A stretch of DNA of 21,995 nt from the IMG/VR virus record IMGVR_UViG_3300017776_000233, positions 1 through 21,995 of that record. One strand, written 5' to 3'. The DNA is from a virus. The notes beneath the pieces are model-generated. The model had not been told where the DNA came from, did not search any database, and saw only the letters and a list, made by a program, of their open reading frames with translations. The position numbers and the translations under genes were made by a program. This document shows positions 6,769 to 14,169 of the stretch, one piece after another (positions within the stretch are counted from its first letter, which is position 1; each line of letters starts with the position of its first letter).

Positions 6769-6808
6769 AAAGTTCTAAAGTCACTTTTATAACTTTAGTG
6801 TAAACTTT
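6769..6808 (+). promoter_or_regulatory. Bulged hairpin between terL and portal
   Basis: Immediately after the terL stop, AAAGTT-CTAAAGT (6769-6781) can pair with ACTTTAG (6792-6798) and AACTTT (6803-6808), giving 13 base pairs with a 10-nt loop and a 4-nt bulge (TGTA). It ends 3 nt before the portal ATG. The stem is AT-rich and has no terminal U-run, so it is a poor intrinsic terminator. A translational or RNA-processing role is possible. Confidence 0.4.
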
Positions 6809-6811
6809 GAT
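6798..6811 (+). promoter_or_regulatory. GTGTAAA element upstream of the portal gene
   Basis: GTGTAAAC begins 14 nt before the ATG, leaving 8 nt between GTGTAA and the start codon. The same element and spacing precede the protease and the second tail-tube gene. It is a candidate phage promoter with a nearly leaderless transcript. It overlaps the right arm of the terL-portal hairpin. Confidence 0.45.
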
Positions 6812-8767
6812 ATGGCTCGTAGATATACTAAACGCTCTGAATATTGGGAAAAGTTCAATAAGAAAAAAATTCCACTTGAAAACCTAATTCAACCTCAAGA
6901 CGAGGGTTTTCAGCCAGAACTAATTGGAGAACCTGTTTTCAGCTCTGAGTCGTCTCGTTTAGACTCTCCCACAGCTAGAACGAAAGCTCGTACCAATGCT
7001 GTTGCCACTTCAGGCTTAGGTAATAAATTTGAGAATATCAAAAACGGAATCTTACCGTTTAACTATGAGAAAGACTCTGCAGACGCTAAAGAAGCAGTAG
7101 AACTTTGTCAAAAAGCTTATTTTAATATTTCTTCTTTTAAAGGAACGATTGATCTTTTGTCTGAATTTGCTGACTCGGAAGTATATCTTGAGGGGGGTAC
7201 AGAAAAATCTAGAAAATTTATCGACGCTTGGTTTAAAAGAATCAAGATGCATGATTTAAAACAACAATACTTCAGAGAGTATTACCGATCAGGCAACGTC
7301 TTCTTTTATAGAGTAGATGGGAAAATACCTCTTAAAAATTCGCAAAAAATGCTAGAAGCTTATGGGGCTAGTTCTAGGAAAGAAATCCCTATTAGATACC
7401 TTTTAATCAACCCTACAGATATCGCAACCAAAGGCTCTGTTTCGTTTAGTGGCTATGAATATTTTAAAGTATTATCTCCATTTGAAATTTCTCGACTGCA
7501 AAAGCCAGAGACAGAGCATGAGCTAGAAATGTTTAAATCCTTGCCAGAAGACGTTCAAGAAGCGCTTAAATCAGGGAAGAATGCTTATGCAATGACTAGA
7601 GTTCAAATTAAACTTGACCCACAATTATTGCATGTTGTTTTTGCTAAAAAGCAAGACTACGAACCTTTAGCGATACCCTTGGGTTATTCTGTTCTTGATG
7701 ATATCAATAGAAAAATAGAATTGAAGAATATCGATCAGGCAATTAGTCGTTCTATTGAGAATGTAGTTTTATTAGTAACAATGGGCAATGAGCCAGATAA
7801 GGGTGGAGTCAATCACCGAAACCTAGCTGCAATGCAGCAAATATTTAAGAATCAGAGCGTTGGTCGGGTTCTTGTTTCTGACTATACGACAAAAGCAGAT
7901 TTTATCATTCCAGATATCCGTAAAGTCGTAGGCCCAGAAAAATACGAAGTCTTAAACAGAGATATTGAACAAGGTTTACAGAATATTCTTATAGGGGAAT
8001 CTAAATATTCAGATACTCAGATCAAAATGAAGGTTTTCTTCCAGAGATTAGAAGAGTCTCGTAGAGCCTTCCTAAATGACTTTATTAATCCCGAGATCAG
8101 AAGAATATGCAAGGCTGCTGGCCTTCGTTCTTGGCCAGAAGCTAAATTTGTTAGGACAGATACAATGGACGACAATAACCTGTCAAAGTTGGCCACAAGA
8201 TTGATGGAGTTGGGAGTCCTTACCCCAGAACAAGGCATGAAGGTTGTCCACACTGGAGTTTTCCCTCAAGCTTCTGACATGCAAGTAGCTCAAGATAAAT
8301 TCAAGGAAGAACGTGAAAAAGGGCATTACATGCCTCTTGTGAATACAATTAATTTGTATAATGAGGAGGGAGAGGGTTCTCCAGAGCCAAACAGACCTCA
8401 AGCTATTGCACCGTCTGGAGGAAGACCTATTGGAGTTTCTAATTCTTCTTACTCAAAGAAAAACATTGTAGAAGCCACCAAAAGAATCAACGAACTTGAG
8501 ATTTTAGCTTTCAGAGAATTCGCTTCAAAGTTTGGACTTAAAAGGATGTCAAAGCAAAAGAAAGAGATGGTAACTCAAGTCTGTGAATCTATTGTTATAG
8601 CGAAAGATAGTGGTGATTGGGAGTCTACTTTATCAGAAATAGTTGAAGACTTGGACAAGCTATCTTCTCTCGCAGTAAATCAAAAAGTACTAGAATTGGG
8701 CTGCCAACATCAGCTAGATGACTTAGCTTCTGCTATTTTATATCATTCAACTCAAATTTGCGTGTAA
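6812..8767 (+). CDS. Portal protein
   Basis: The 651-aa protein follows terL and precedes the protease, the standard portal position. Portal-like traits are the helix-rich core after residue 85, the segment DLKQQYFREYYRSGNVFFYR (148-167), typical of the wing and crown of many portals, and a long region on stem and clip structure ending in VFFQRLEESRRAFLNDFI. The protein forms the dodecameric DNA gate at one capsid vertex and docks the terminase. After a Pro/Gly-rich linker (about residues 525-545) there is an extra helical C-terminal domain of about 110 aa, which may be a phage-specific internal extension. The next gene's start lies 8 nt beyond the stop. Confidence 0.88.
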   Translation: MARRYTKRSEYWEKFNKKKIPLENLIQPQDEGFQPELIGEPVFSSESSRLDSPTARTKARTNAVATSGLGNKFENIKNGILPFNYEKDSADAKEAVELCQKAYFNISSFKGTIDLLSEFADSEVYLEGGTEKSRKFIDAWFKRIKMHDLKQQYFREYYRSGNVFFYRVDGKIPLKNSQKMLEAYGASSRKEIPIRYLLINPTDIATKGSVSFSGYEYFKVLSPFEISRLQKPETEHELEMFKSLPEDVQEALKSGKNAYAMTRVQIKLDPQLLHVVFAKKQDYEPLAIPLGYSVLDDINRKIELKNIDQAISRSIENVVLLVTMGNEPDKGGVNHRNLAAMQQIFKNQSVGRVLVSDYTTKADFIIPDIRKVVGPEKYEVLNRDIEQGLQNILIGESKYSDTQIKMKVFFQRLEESRRAFLNDFINPEIRRICKAAGLRSWPEAKFVRTDTMDDNNLSKLATRLMELGVLTPEQGMKVVHTGVFPQASDMQVAQDKFKEEREKGHYMPLVNTINLYNEEGEGSPEPNRPQAIAPSGGRPIGVSNSSYSKKNIVEATKRINELEILAFREFASKFGLKRMSKQKKEMVTQVCESIVIAKDSGDWESTLSEIVEDLDKLSSLAVNQKVLELGCQHQLDDLASAILYHSTQICV

Positions 8768-8775
8768 TAAAAACT
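8762..8775 (+). promoter_or_regulatory. GTGTAAT element upstream of the protease gene
   Basis: GTGTAA (8762-8767) overlaps the last codons of the portal gene and lies 8 nt before the ATG at 8776, the same spacing as at the portal and second tube genes. It favours ATG 8776 over the in-frame TTG at 8758 as the start. Confidence 0.35.
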
Positions 8776-10275
8776 ATGTCATTGGATGATTTTAATATTT
8801 GTTTATTTGAAGGTAAAGTAAGGGAGATTAAAAATGAGGAGTTTGAGTTATTCGGGCTTTCTCAAGGCTCCATCCAAGAAGCTGCAGAATCTTTATTGCC
8901 AGAGGACTTTAATCCAGAAGAGAATATCGATGTTTTGCCTGTCGTCTTTAACTTGGCGAAGGTGAACGAGTTTAATAAAAATGGAGATGGTATTGATGCA
9001 GAAACAGCTATAGCGGCAGTAAAACGTTTCATTAATAAGCCAATCAACATTGAGCACAAAAAAGATAAAATTGTTGGTCACATGATTAACGCCTCTTTCT
9101 CTGATAAGGAGTTTGACTTTAAGGATAATGACATTGAATCTTATGCTGATAAAAAAGAACCTTTTTATATTAATGCCGCAGGATTGATTTATAAATCTGT
9201 TTATCCAGAATTAGCAGAGGCTATCACAGAAGCCTCTGAAGAAGAGGAGCCGTCTTATCAAAGTATCTCTACCAGCTGGGAGCTAGCATTCAAGCAGTTT
9301 GAAGTGGCTGTTGGATCTAAATATCTAAACGAATCTAGCATCGCAGAAGGTGCTGAGAAAGAAGATCTAAAACAATATATTAGAGGATTAGGAGGGAAGG
9401 GAGTCGATAAAAATGGTAATCCTGTGAATAGATTAATCGTCGGCCAAACTTATCCCTTGGGGGCAGCATTAACTAAAAATCCTGCCGCAGCAGTGAAGGG
9501 AGTTTATACAACAAAAAATGCTTTAGATAATAAAAAAGTAGAAAAAATTTCCCGAAATAGTAATATTAATGTAAACTCAAACAAATTAAAAAGTATTTTT
9601 AATATGGATAACGAACAATTTGATCAATTAATCTGTCAGTTGACCAAGAGTGTTGCTTCTGCTGTGAAGGAAGGCTCTGAGGCTAAAACTGTTAGCGAAA
9701 GTATTCGTGATACTCTCGTAGAACACAACGAGTCTTGGACTTCCAAGATGAAAGTTGAGCAGGAAGCTAAGGCTAAAGCCGAAGCTGAGCTTAGTGAGTT
9801 GCAAGACTCTTTTAAGCAAACAAAAGAAGAACTAGACGCTCTTAGGGGTGAGGTTGAAGCAAAAGCTGCTGTTGACCTTTTCAATGACCGTATGAACTTT
9901 ATTGATAGCGATTATGACCTTAACGAGAAAGAACTCGCTTTGGTCACTGCTGAAGTAAAAGATCTAGGTTCTTCCGAAGAAAATTTTAATTCCTATAAGG
10001 AAAAGCTTGAAGTGATTTTTGCTCACAAACTCAAAAAGAATATTGAGGCAAAAGAAGCAGAAATTAAAGCTCGTATCGACGAAGCAGTGGCTAGCCGTGA
10101 AGAAGGTGACGAACCTGAAGAAGAAGCTGCTGACGAAGAAGAGTCGGAAGAAGAGCTTGAGGTTGAAGGGGAAGAGGCTGAAGCTTCCATCCCTAATAAC
10201 AACGCTGAAGCAAGCGAACAAATTTCTTTTGTCGAGAGGCTTAAGAAGAACTTCTCTGTAGAAGTTGCAAACTAA
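8776..10275 (+). CDS. Prohead protease fused to capsid scaffold
   Basis: Residues 1 to about 250 look like a prohead (U35/U9-type) serine protease: INIEHKKDKIVGHMI places the candidate catalytic His94, and YQSISTSWEL (161-170) places Ser163 or Ser165. Residues about 277-499 are scaffold-like: helical, with repeated Glu/Lys/Ala heptads and an extremely acidic stretch (about 445-475). The fusion makes one polypeptide that would assemble the prohead and then digest itself. Met277 (ATG 9604) is the best candidate for an internal start giving free scaffold. The start at ATG 8776 is chosen because a GTGTAA element lies 8 nt upstream; the frame is also open 18 nt further upstream from a TTG. Confidence 0.85.
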   Translation: MSLDDFNICLFEGKVREIKNEEFELFGLSQGSIQEAAESLLPEDFNPEENIDVLPVVFNLAKVNEFNKNGDGIDAETAIAAVKRFINKPINIEHKKDKIVGHMINASFSDKEFDFKDNDIESYADKKEPFYINAAGLIYKSVYPELAEAITEASEEEEPSYQSISTSWELAFKQFEVAVGSKYLNESSIAEGAEKEDLKQYIRGLGGKGVDKNGNPVNRLIVGQTYPLGAALTKNPAAAVKGVYTTKNALDNKKVEKISRNSNINVNSNKLKSIFNMDNEQFDQLICQLTKSVASAVKEGSEAKTVSESIRDTLVEHNESWTSKMKVEQEAKAKAEAELSELQDSFKQTKEELDALRGEVEAKAAVDLFNDRMNFIDSDYDLNEKELALVTAEVKDLGSSEENFNSYKEKLEVIFAHKLKKNIEAKEAEIKARIDEAVASREEGDEPEEEAADEEESEEELEVEGEEAEASIPNNNAEASEQISFVERLKKNFSVEVAN

Positions 10276-10279
10276 AAAA

Positions 10280-10298
10280 TTAACAATTATATATTATG
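10280..10298 (+). promoter_or_regulatory. Shared AT-rich start element before the decoration gene
   Basis: TTAACAATTATATATTATG (ending in the ATG) differs at only 2 of 19 positions from the element at 12150-12168 before another structural gene. No SD is present, so this may be the translation-initiation or promoter signal. Confidence 0.4.
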
Positions 10299-10925
10299 GC
10301 TAACGAAATTACACGTTTATTGCCGTTTCGTCAATATGACGAGAATGATGTTATCAACTTCTATTCTCTTGATGCCGAAACGGGTGAGGCGGGTTCTGTT
10401 GTTAAGGTAAGCGCTGCTAACCTTTCCGACGATCCTGTCAGTTATGTTGAGCGAGGCGATGCCGACTCGTATCAATCCACTATGGGCAAGGGTCTTTCCC
10501 TTTACCCCGAAGTACCTTACAAGGTGACCAAAATGGTCACTACTGGAGGTAATGCTAAAGCTCTCGGAATTCTTTTGCGCGATGTTCGCTCTAAAGATGA
10601 AAACGGAGAGAACCTTCTATACTACCCACAGAAGAAAGAAGAACTTCAGTGTGTTGTATCTGGCGAAGCGGTTCCTATCGCTACAAAGGGTATTTTCACA
10701 ATCAACGCAAATGGTCTCACAAATGGAGTCGCACCTACTGTTAATCAGTTCGCTATACCTTCTTTGAATGGAACTATTTCTGGGATCACTAGTACTGCAG
10801 GTAACCACGGTCAACATCACACTCATTCAATCGGAACCTTCATTGGAACTGGACTTCGTGAGTCACAAGGTGGAACGACTGATGCTTTCGCAGGTGCTTA
10901 CGCAATTCTTAAACTTAACTGCTAA
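10296..10925 (+). CDS. Probable head decoration or capsid-stabilising protein
   Basis: This 209-aa protein is encoded immediately before the major capsid protein (11-nt gap), where decoration or head-stabilising proteins are usually found. The sequence is beta-rich without signal peptide or membrane helix. A central block (KALGILLRDVRSKDENGENL, 88-107, then VVSGEAVPIATKGIF, 120-134) looks like a compact beta domain. A histidine cluster HGQHHTH (171-177) sits in a Gly/Thr-rich C-terminal region and could bind metal. Codon choice is less AT-rich than in most flanking genes, as in the capsid gene, suggesting high expression. The role rests on position and composition. Confidence 0.65.
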   Translation: MANEITRLLPFRQYDENDVINFYSLDAETGEAGSVVKVSAANLSDDPVSYVERGDADSYQSTMGKGLSLYPEVPYKVTKMVTTGGNAKALGILLRDVRSKDENGENLLYYPQKKEELQCVVSGEAVPIATKGIFTINANGLTNGVAPTVNQFAIPSLNGTISGITSTAGNHGQHHTHSIGTFIGTGLRESQGGTTDAFAGAYAILKLNC

Positions 10926-10936
10926 TATTTACGAAA

Positions 10937-12076
10937 ATGAAAATCACAATTAAAAGAACTGAAGATCAGTTAGCTCTTATTAGAGCAATGGGATCTAATA
11001 ATCGTGAAGAGGCTTATGAGGCTCAGGCGGCAGTTGCAGAACTGCTCGGACCTGTTGTATCTGAAGTTATTAACAACGCTCCTACTATTGGAAATCTCTA
11101 TACGACGATTTCTTATGGAGAAGATGATAATCCTTCTCTTCCTTTGGACCTTTTCCACGACATCACTGACGAGGACTACATTGAAGTGTATTCTCAGCAG
11201 GTCGCTGGTGGGCTTCCATACAGTCAAGTCTTCCCCGCTCACAATGAGTTGAAGTTTAGCACTTACACCTTGGACAGTGCTCTTGCGTTTGATCGCAAGT
11301 ACGTCCGTAAGGCTCGCCTCGATGTTGTAAGCAAGACTTTCACTCGGATGGCTCAAGAAGTTCTGCTCAAGCAAACGACTACCGCTTTCAACGTTCTCGC
11401 TACCGCTTTGGTAAAAGGAACTGGAACTGGAACAACCGCTGGAGGAAGCATCATTGGTTCTTCTGCGGCTGACCGTTTTGTCCTTGCAGACTTTAATAAC
11501 CTGATTACCAAGAGCAAGCGTATCAATAGCTCCTTCAGTGGAGGAACTCCTGTTGGTGGCGTTAAATCTGGTATTTCTGATCTCCTTGTTTCTCCAGAAA
11601 TGGTCGAGGAGCTTCGGGCAATGGCTTATAACCCAATCAACACCGCTGAAGCCCCTTACGGATCTGCAGTTAAGGACAGTCTTCCTGCTCCTGATGCTCT
11701 TCGTCAAGAACTCTTCAGTGCTGCTGGTCTTCCTTCTTTCTACGGAATTAATGTTATGGAGATCAACGAGATGGGCATCGGACAACGCTTCAATAAGCTC
11801 TTTGGTGCTGTTGTTGCTTCCGAAGGTGCTACTGTTATCGGTGGTGGAGGATCTGGAACTTGGGTAACTGGTGATGATGAAATTCTCATCGGTATCGACC
11901 GTTCTAAGGATGCTCTTATCCGTCCTACCGTTGTTGGTGAGGGATCACCATCTGAATTCCAAGTCCTTGTTGACGATCAGTTCTCTGTTCGTCAGAACAA
12001 GATTGGATACTACGGTAAAGTTGAAGAGGGTCGTATTTGCATCGACAATACAGCTCTTATCGGCTTGGTGGTATAA
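10937..12076 (+). CDS. Major capsid protein
   Basis: The 379-aa protein follows the protease-scaffold and decoration genes and is followed by a strong terminator, the usual place of the major capsid protein. Features compatible with the HK97 fold are a helical N-terminal arm (about 7-45), an E-loop-like stretch, a long helix RKYVRKARLDVVSKTFTRMA (119-138), and a mixed alpha/beta C-terminal domain ending in a conserved-looking segment (FQVLVDDQFSVRQNKIGYYG). The gene is visibly less AT-rich than terL or portal: 29 of 60 bases at 11281-11340 are G or C versus 16 of 60 at 6301-6360. This agrees with translational selection in an abundant protein. No SD is seen. The protein would form the icosahedral shell. 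Confidence 0.87.
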   Translation: MKITIKRTEDQLALIRAMGSNNREEAYEAQAAVAELLGPVVSEVINNAPTIGNLYTTISYGEDDNPSLPLDLFHDITDEDYIEVYSQQVAGGLPYSQVFPAHNELKFSTYTLDSALAFDRKYVRKARLDVVSKTFTRMAQEVLLKQTTTAFNVLATALVKGTGTGTTAGGSIIGSSAADRFVLADFNNLITKSKRINSSFSGGTPVGGVKSGISDLLVSPEMVEELRAMAYNPINTAEAPYGSAVKDSLPAPDALRQELFSAAGLPSFYGINVMEINEMGIGQRFNKLFGAVVASEGATVIGGGGSGTWVTGDDEILIGIDRSKDALIRPTVVGEGSPSEFQVLVDDQFSVRQNKIGYYGKVEEGRICIDNTALIGLVV

Positions 12077-12099
12077 TCAACCTGATGTTACTTATAAAG

Positions 12100-12133
12100 A
12101 GAGTCGCTCCATAAGGGGCGGCTCTTTTTTTTT
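12100..12133 (+). terminator. Intrinsic terminator after the major capsid gene
   Basis: An 11-bp stem (AGAGTCGCTCC with GGGGCGGCTCT, including two G-T pairs) closes an ATAA loop and is followed by nine T. It ends the portal-to-capsid block 24 nt after the capsid stop codon. Confidence 0.92.
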
Positions 12134-12149
12134 GATTTTTATCTAAATT

Positions 12150-12168
12150 TTAACTATTATGTATTATG
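12150..12168 (+). promoter_or_regulatory. Shared AT-rich start element before the first connector gene
   Basis: TTAACTATTATGTATTATG matches the element at 10280-10298 in 17 of 19 positions, including the ATG. As it follows a terminator, a promoter function is plausible, although no canonical -10 at 6-7 nt is seen. Confidence 0.4.
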
Positions 12169-12588
12169 AGTGAGAAAAAACCAGCAAAGAAAATGAAAGC
12201 TTCAAAGGGAATTGAAAAGAAACACTTAGAGGAGTTTGATGTCACTGATGGTAAGCACAGGAGTTCCAAGGAGGAACAGATTGAACATGTAAAAGAACTA
12301 GAGGATCTATTGGGTATGCCTCAAATGAATCCTTATGGGACACTACATCGAGACGTTTTCAGGCAACGTCTAGATTCTTGCAATGCTTCTGAATTAACTG
12401 ATTTAGCAGCTAGAGTTGGCATCCCGAGAGAGAGAAACATGAACCTGCTGAGAAAATCTTTGATGAAATCTTTTGATTTTTATGTACAGAAACACAATGT
12501 AACAGTTCAGGGTTCATCTAAACCAATTTTAGATCCAAGTTCCCCAGACTACGAATCTACTGTAAGGTTATTTAAAGAAGGTTTTTAA
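12166..12588 (+). CDS. Hypothetical structural protein, connector region
   Basis: The 140-aa product starts with a lysine-rich tail (MSEKKPAKKMKASKG), followed by helices; residues 58-105 (TLHRDVFRQRLDSCNASELT ... MNLLRKSLMKSFDFY) look like a small helical domain. It is the first gene after the capsid terminator and precedes head-completion genes. Its position and size suit a neck or head-associated virion protein, and the basic N-terminus could contact DNA. No family is recognised. Confidence 0.65.
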   Translation: MSEKKPAKKMKASKGIEKKHLEEFDVTDGKHRSSKEEQIEHVKELEDLLGMPQMNPYGTLHRDVFRQRLDSCNASELTDLAARVGIPRERNMNLLRKSLMKSFDFYVQKHNVTVQGSSKPILDPSSPDYESTVRLFKEGF

Positions 12589-12591
12589 TTA

Positions 12592-13080
12592 ATGAATGAT
12601 CTTGGAGTTTTAGCTACTGACATTGTCACATATGATTTCCCTAATGATACGGGGTCATATAATGTTGGATTTGTTTCTGGGTGGCTGGAAACTAATATTG
12701 GAGAGTTTAATGGGCTTATACATGAAGAATTTTCAGTAGACTCTACTGGAGCGATCTTGATGGATAATACAGGTCTAGCTGAAGTAGAAAAGAATATTTT
12801 TTCTAAATTGTATGAGATCTGGTATTACCAAAAATCAGCAAGAGAATCTCTAAGATCATTTACTTATTCTGATTCTGTAGATTGGGTGACCATTAAAGAA
12901 GGTGACACGACAATCCAGAGACAGAATAAAAACTCTGTAGCCAAAACGTATAAGGATTTAGGAGAACAAGCTCAAGAAGCTCTTGATGGACTCCTTTTCC
13001 AGTATAACTATCAAAAATCTTCCCCTGTTCAAGTTGCAGGGACAGATGGAACTTTTAACTTGTCTGGTCAATTAGTTTAA
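12592..13080 (+). CDS. Probable head-tail adaptor (head completion)
   Basis: This 162-aa protein has mixed alpha/beta character. The central helix FSKLYEIWYYQKSARESLRS (71-90) and the C-terminal ALDGLLFQYNYQKSS are compatible with small adaptor proteins that bind the portal ring. The location two genes after the capsid fits head completion. It begins 3 nt after the previous stop and ends 1 nt before the next start, so translation is coupled. The assignment is from position and secondary-structure impression only. Confidence 0.6.
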   Translation: MNDLGVLATDIVTYDFPNDTGSYNVGFVSGWLETNIGEFNGLIHEEFSVDSTGAILMDNTGLAEVEKNIFSKLYEIWYYQKSARESLRSFTYSDSVDWVTIKEGDTTIQRQNKNSVAKTYKDLGEQAQEALDGLLFQYNYQKSSPVQVAGTDGTFNLSGQLV

Positions 13081-13081
13081 T

Positions 13082-13528
13082 ATGCCCTCCTTACTCACAG
13101 ACGCTGAAAAATCCGCTATTAATTCTGCTTTAAGTAGCATTCATGATACATTTGCTAGAAACATCTTTATCTACGTCAAGGAGGCTTCTGTGGTCCCAGC
13201 TGAGCTTAATTTTAACCCTTTGTATGGCAGAAATAAAAACGCAGCCAAAATCTCTTCTGAGATAACTCTGACCAAGTACACGTTCCCTGCTCGCATTTAT
13301 TATAAAAACGAACAAAAAGAAGATATACTAGATGGGAACGGACAAATGAATCTTGTAGGATCAGAAGGCCAAATTAGAGTCAAAATAAAAGCTGACGCAT
13401 ACGAAAAACTTAAGATTTGTTCAAAGATAGAAGTTGATGATCAACTCTTTGTAATTGATGGAGATGCAAAAATCATCGGACCATTTGATACCCAATTTTA
13501 CTCGATCTTTTTGAAACGTGAAAACTAA
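13082..13528 (+). CDS. Probable head-closure (stopper) protein
   Basis: The 148-aa protein has a short helical N-terminus and then alternating beta strands (TLTKYTFPARIYYKN, IRVKIKADAYEKLKICSKIE, LFVIDGDAKIIGPFDTQFYS). This is the outline of small beta-barrel stopper or head-closure proteins between adaptor and tail-completion genes. Its start is 1 nt after the previous stop, and its stop overlaps the next start by 1 nt (TAATG). No diagnostic motif is present. Confidence 0.6.
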   Translation: MPSLLTDAEKSAINSALSSIHDTFARNIFIYVKEASVVPAELNFNPLYGRNKNAAKISSEITLTKYTFPARIYYKNEQKEDILDGNGQMNLVGSEGQIRVKIKADAYEKLKICSKIEVDDQLFVIDGDAKIIGPFDTQFYSIFLKREN

Positions 13529-14169
13529 TGGCAAAAAAGAATTTCATGAGGGTTTCAAAGCCCGTGGTGACTATAGACGCCAAAGAACTACTAAGAGAGC
13601 TTACCGCAGATAGCCCGAATAGTAAATCTATGGCGATGGCTATTCGGCAGGTTATCGCTCCAAAAATAGAGGATAGGCAGAAAGACCTACAAAAAGAATT
13701 TAAAGTACACCCAATCACAGTTGAATTAGATGCTGGTCCGACTGCGTCTAATACTAGTGGAAGCTTGGGAGGATACGGTAACCTTTTTTCTTTTATAGGT
13801 TTCTCAGGAGGAGATAACCCAACGGAAATTATATCTGAGATTTTCAGACAAAAGATTAGGTTTACGGTACGGAGAAGAAATAACAAAGGGCAATACAATG
13901 TTACTTTTTATATACCCTCTACAGATGACATATATAATTTGACTCCGATCCCTTGGATGACAGGAAAGAGTTGGGCGAAAAGCGTTGAAGAGGGAGGTAT
14001 AACAAACTTAGGGCAGTTTCTATACAGCTCTACTGGTTTTGGGCAATCTTCTTCTGGTACGGGTATACAGGTCAAAAATAGATCTTCTGGTGTAAAGTTT
14101 ACTAGGACTCCGTATATCGGGCAGTTAATAGAGAATTTTAAAAAGAATTTGTTAAGGTTAGATAGATGA
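13528..14169 (+). CDS. Probable tail-completion / neck protein
   Basis: The 213-aa protein has an N-terminal helical segment (residues 15-55), a Gly/Ser-rich linker, a beta region (KIRFTVRRRNNKGQYNVTFY) and a C-terminal half with PWMTGKSWAKSVEEGGITNL (136-155) and a Ser/Gly loop before RTPYIGQLIENFKKNLLRL. The W-x-x-G-x-S-W plus E-x-G-I-x-x-L-G arrangement with a basic amphipathic helix at the end suits a tail-completion or neck protein. It lies between the stopper candidate and the tail genes and overlaps the next gene by ATGA. Confidence 0.6.
   Translation: MAKKNFMRVSKPVVTIDAKELLRELTADSPNSKSMAMAIRQVIAPKIEDRQKDLQKEFKVHPITVELDAGPTASNTSGSLGGYGNLFSFIGFSGGDNPTEIISEIFRQKIRFTVRRRNNKGQYNVTFYIPSTDDIYNLTPIPWMTGKSWAKSVEEGGITNLGQFLYSSTGFGQSSSGTGIQVKNRSSGVKFTRTPYIGQLIENFKKNLLRLDR

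Noticed and set aside
8758-8775. TTG start for the protease-scaffold gene, six codons upstream of ATG 8776
   Set aside because: It lies inside the portal gene end, and the GTGTAA element 8 nt before ATG 8776 points to the ATG, as at portal and the second tube gene.
10970-11785. Long leftward ORF (271 codons) opposite the capsid gene
   Set aside because: It lies wholly inside the capsid gene, is Ser/Arg-rich in the manner of antisense translations, and has no promoter-like spacing upstream.
14090-14102. GTGTAAAG with TTTACT, a partial palindrome in the tail-completion gene
   Set aside because: It lies in coding sequence about 70 nt from the next start and is best explained by the Val-Lys-Phe codons; kept as a caution on the motif's specificity.
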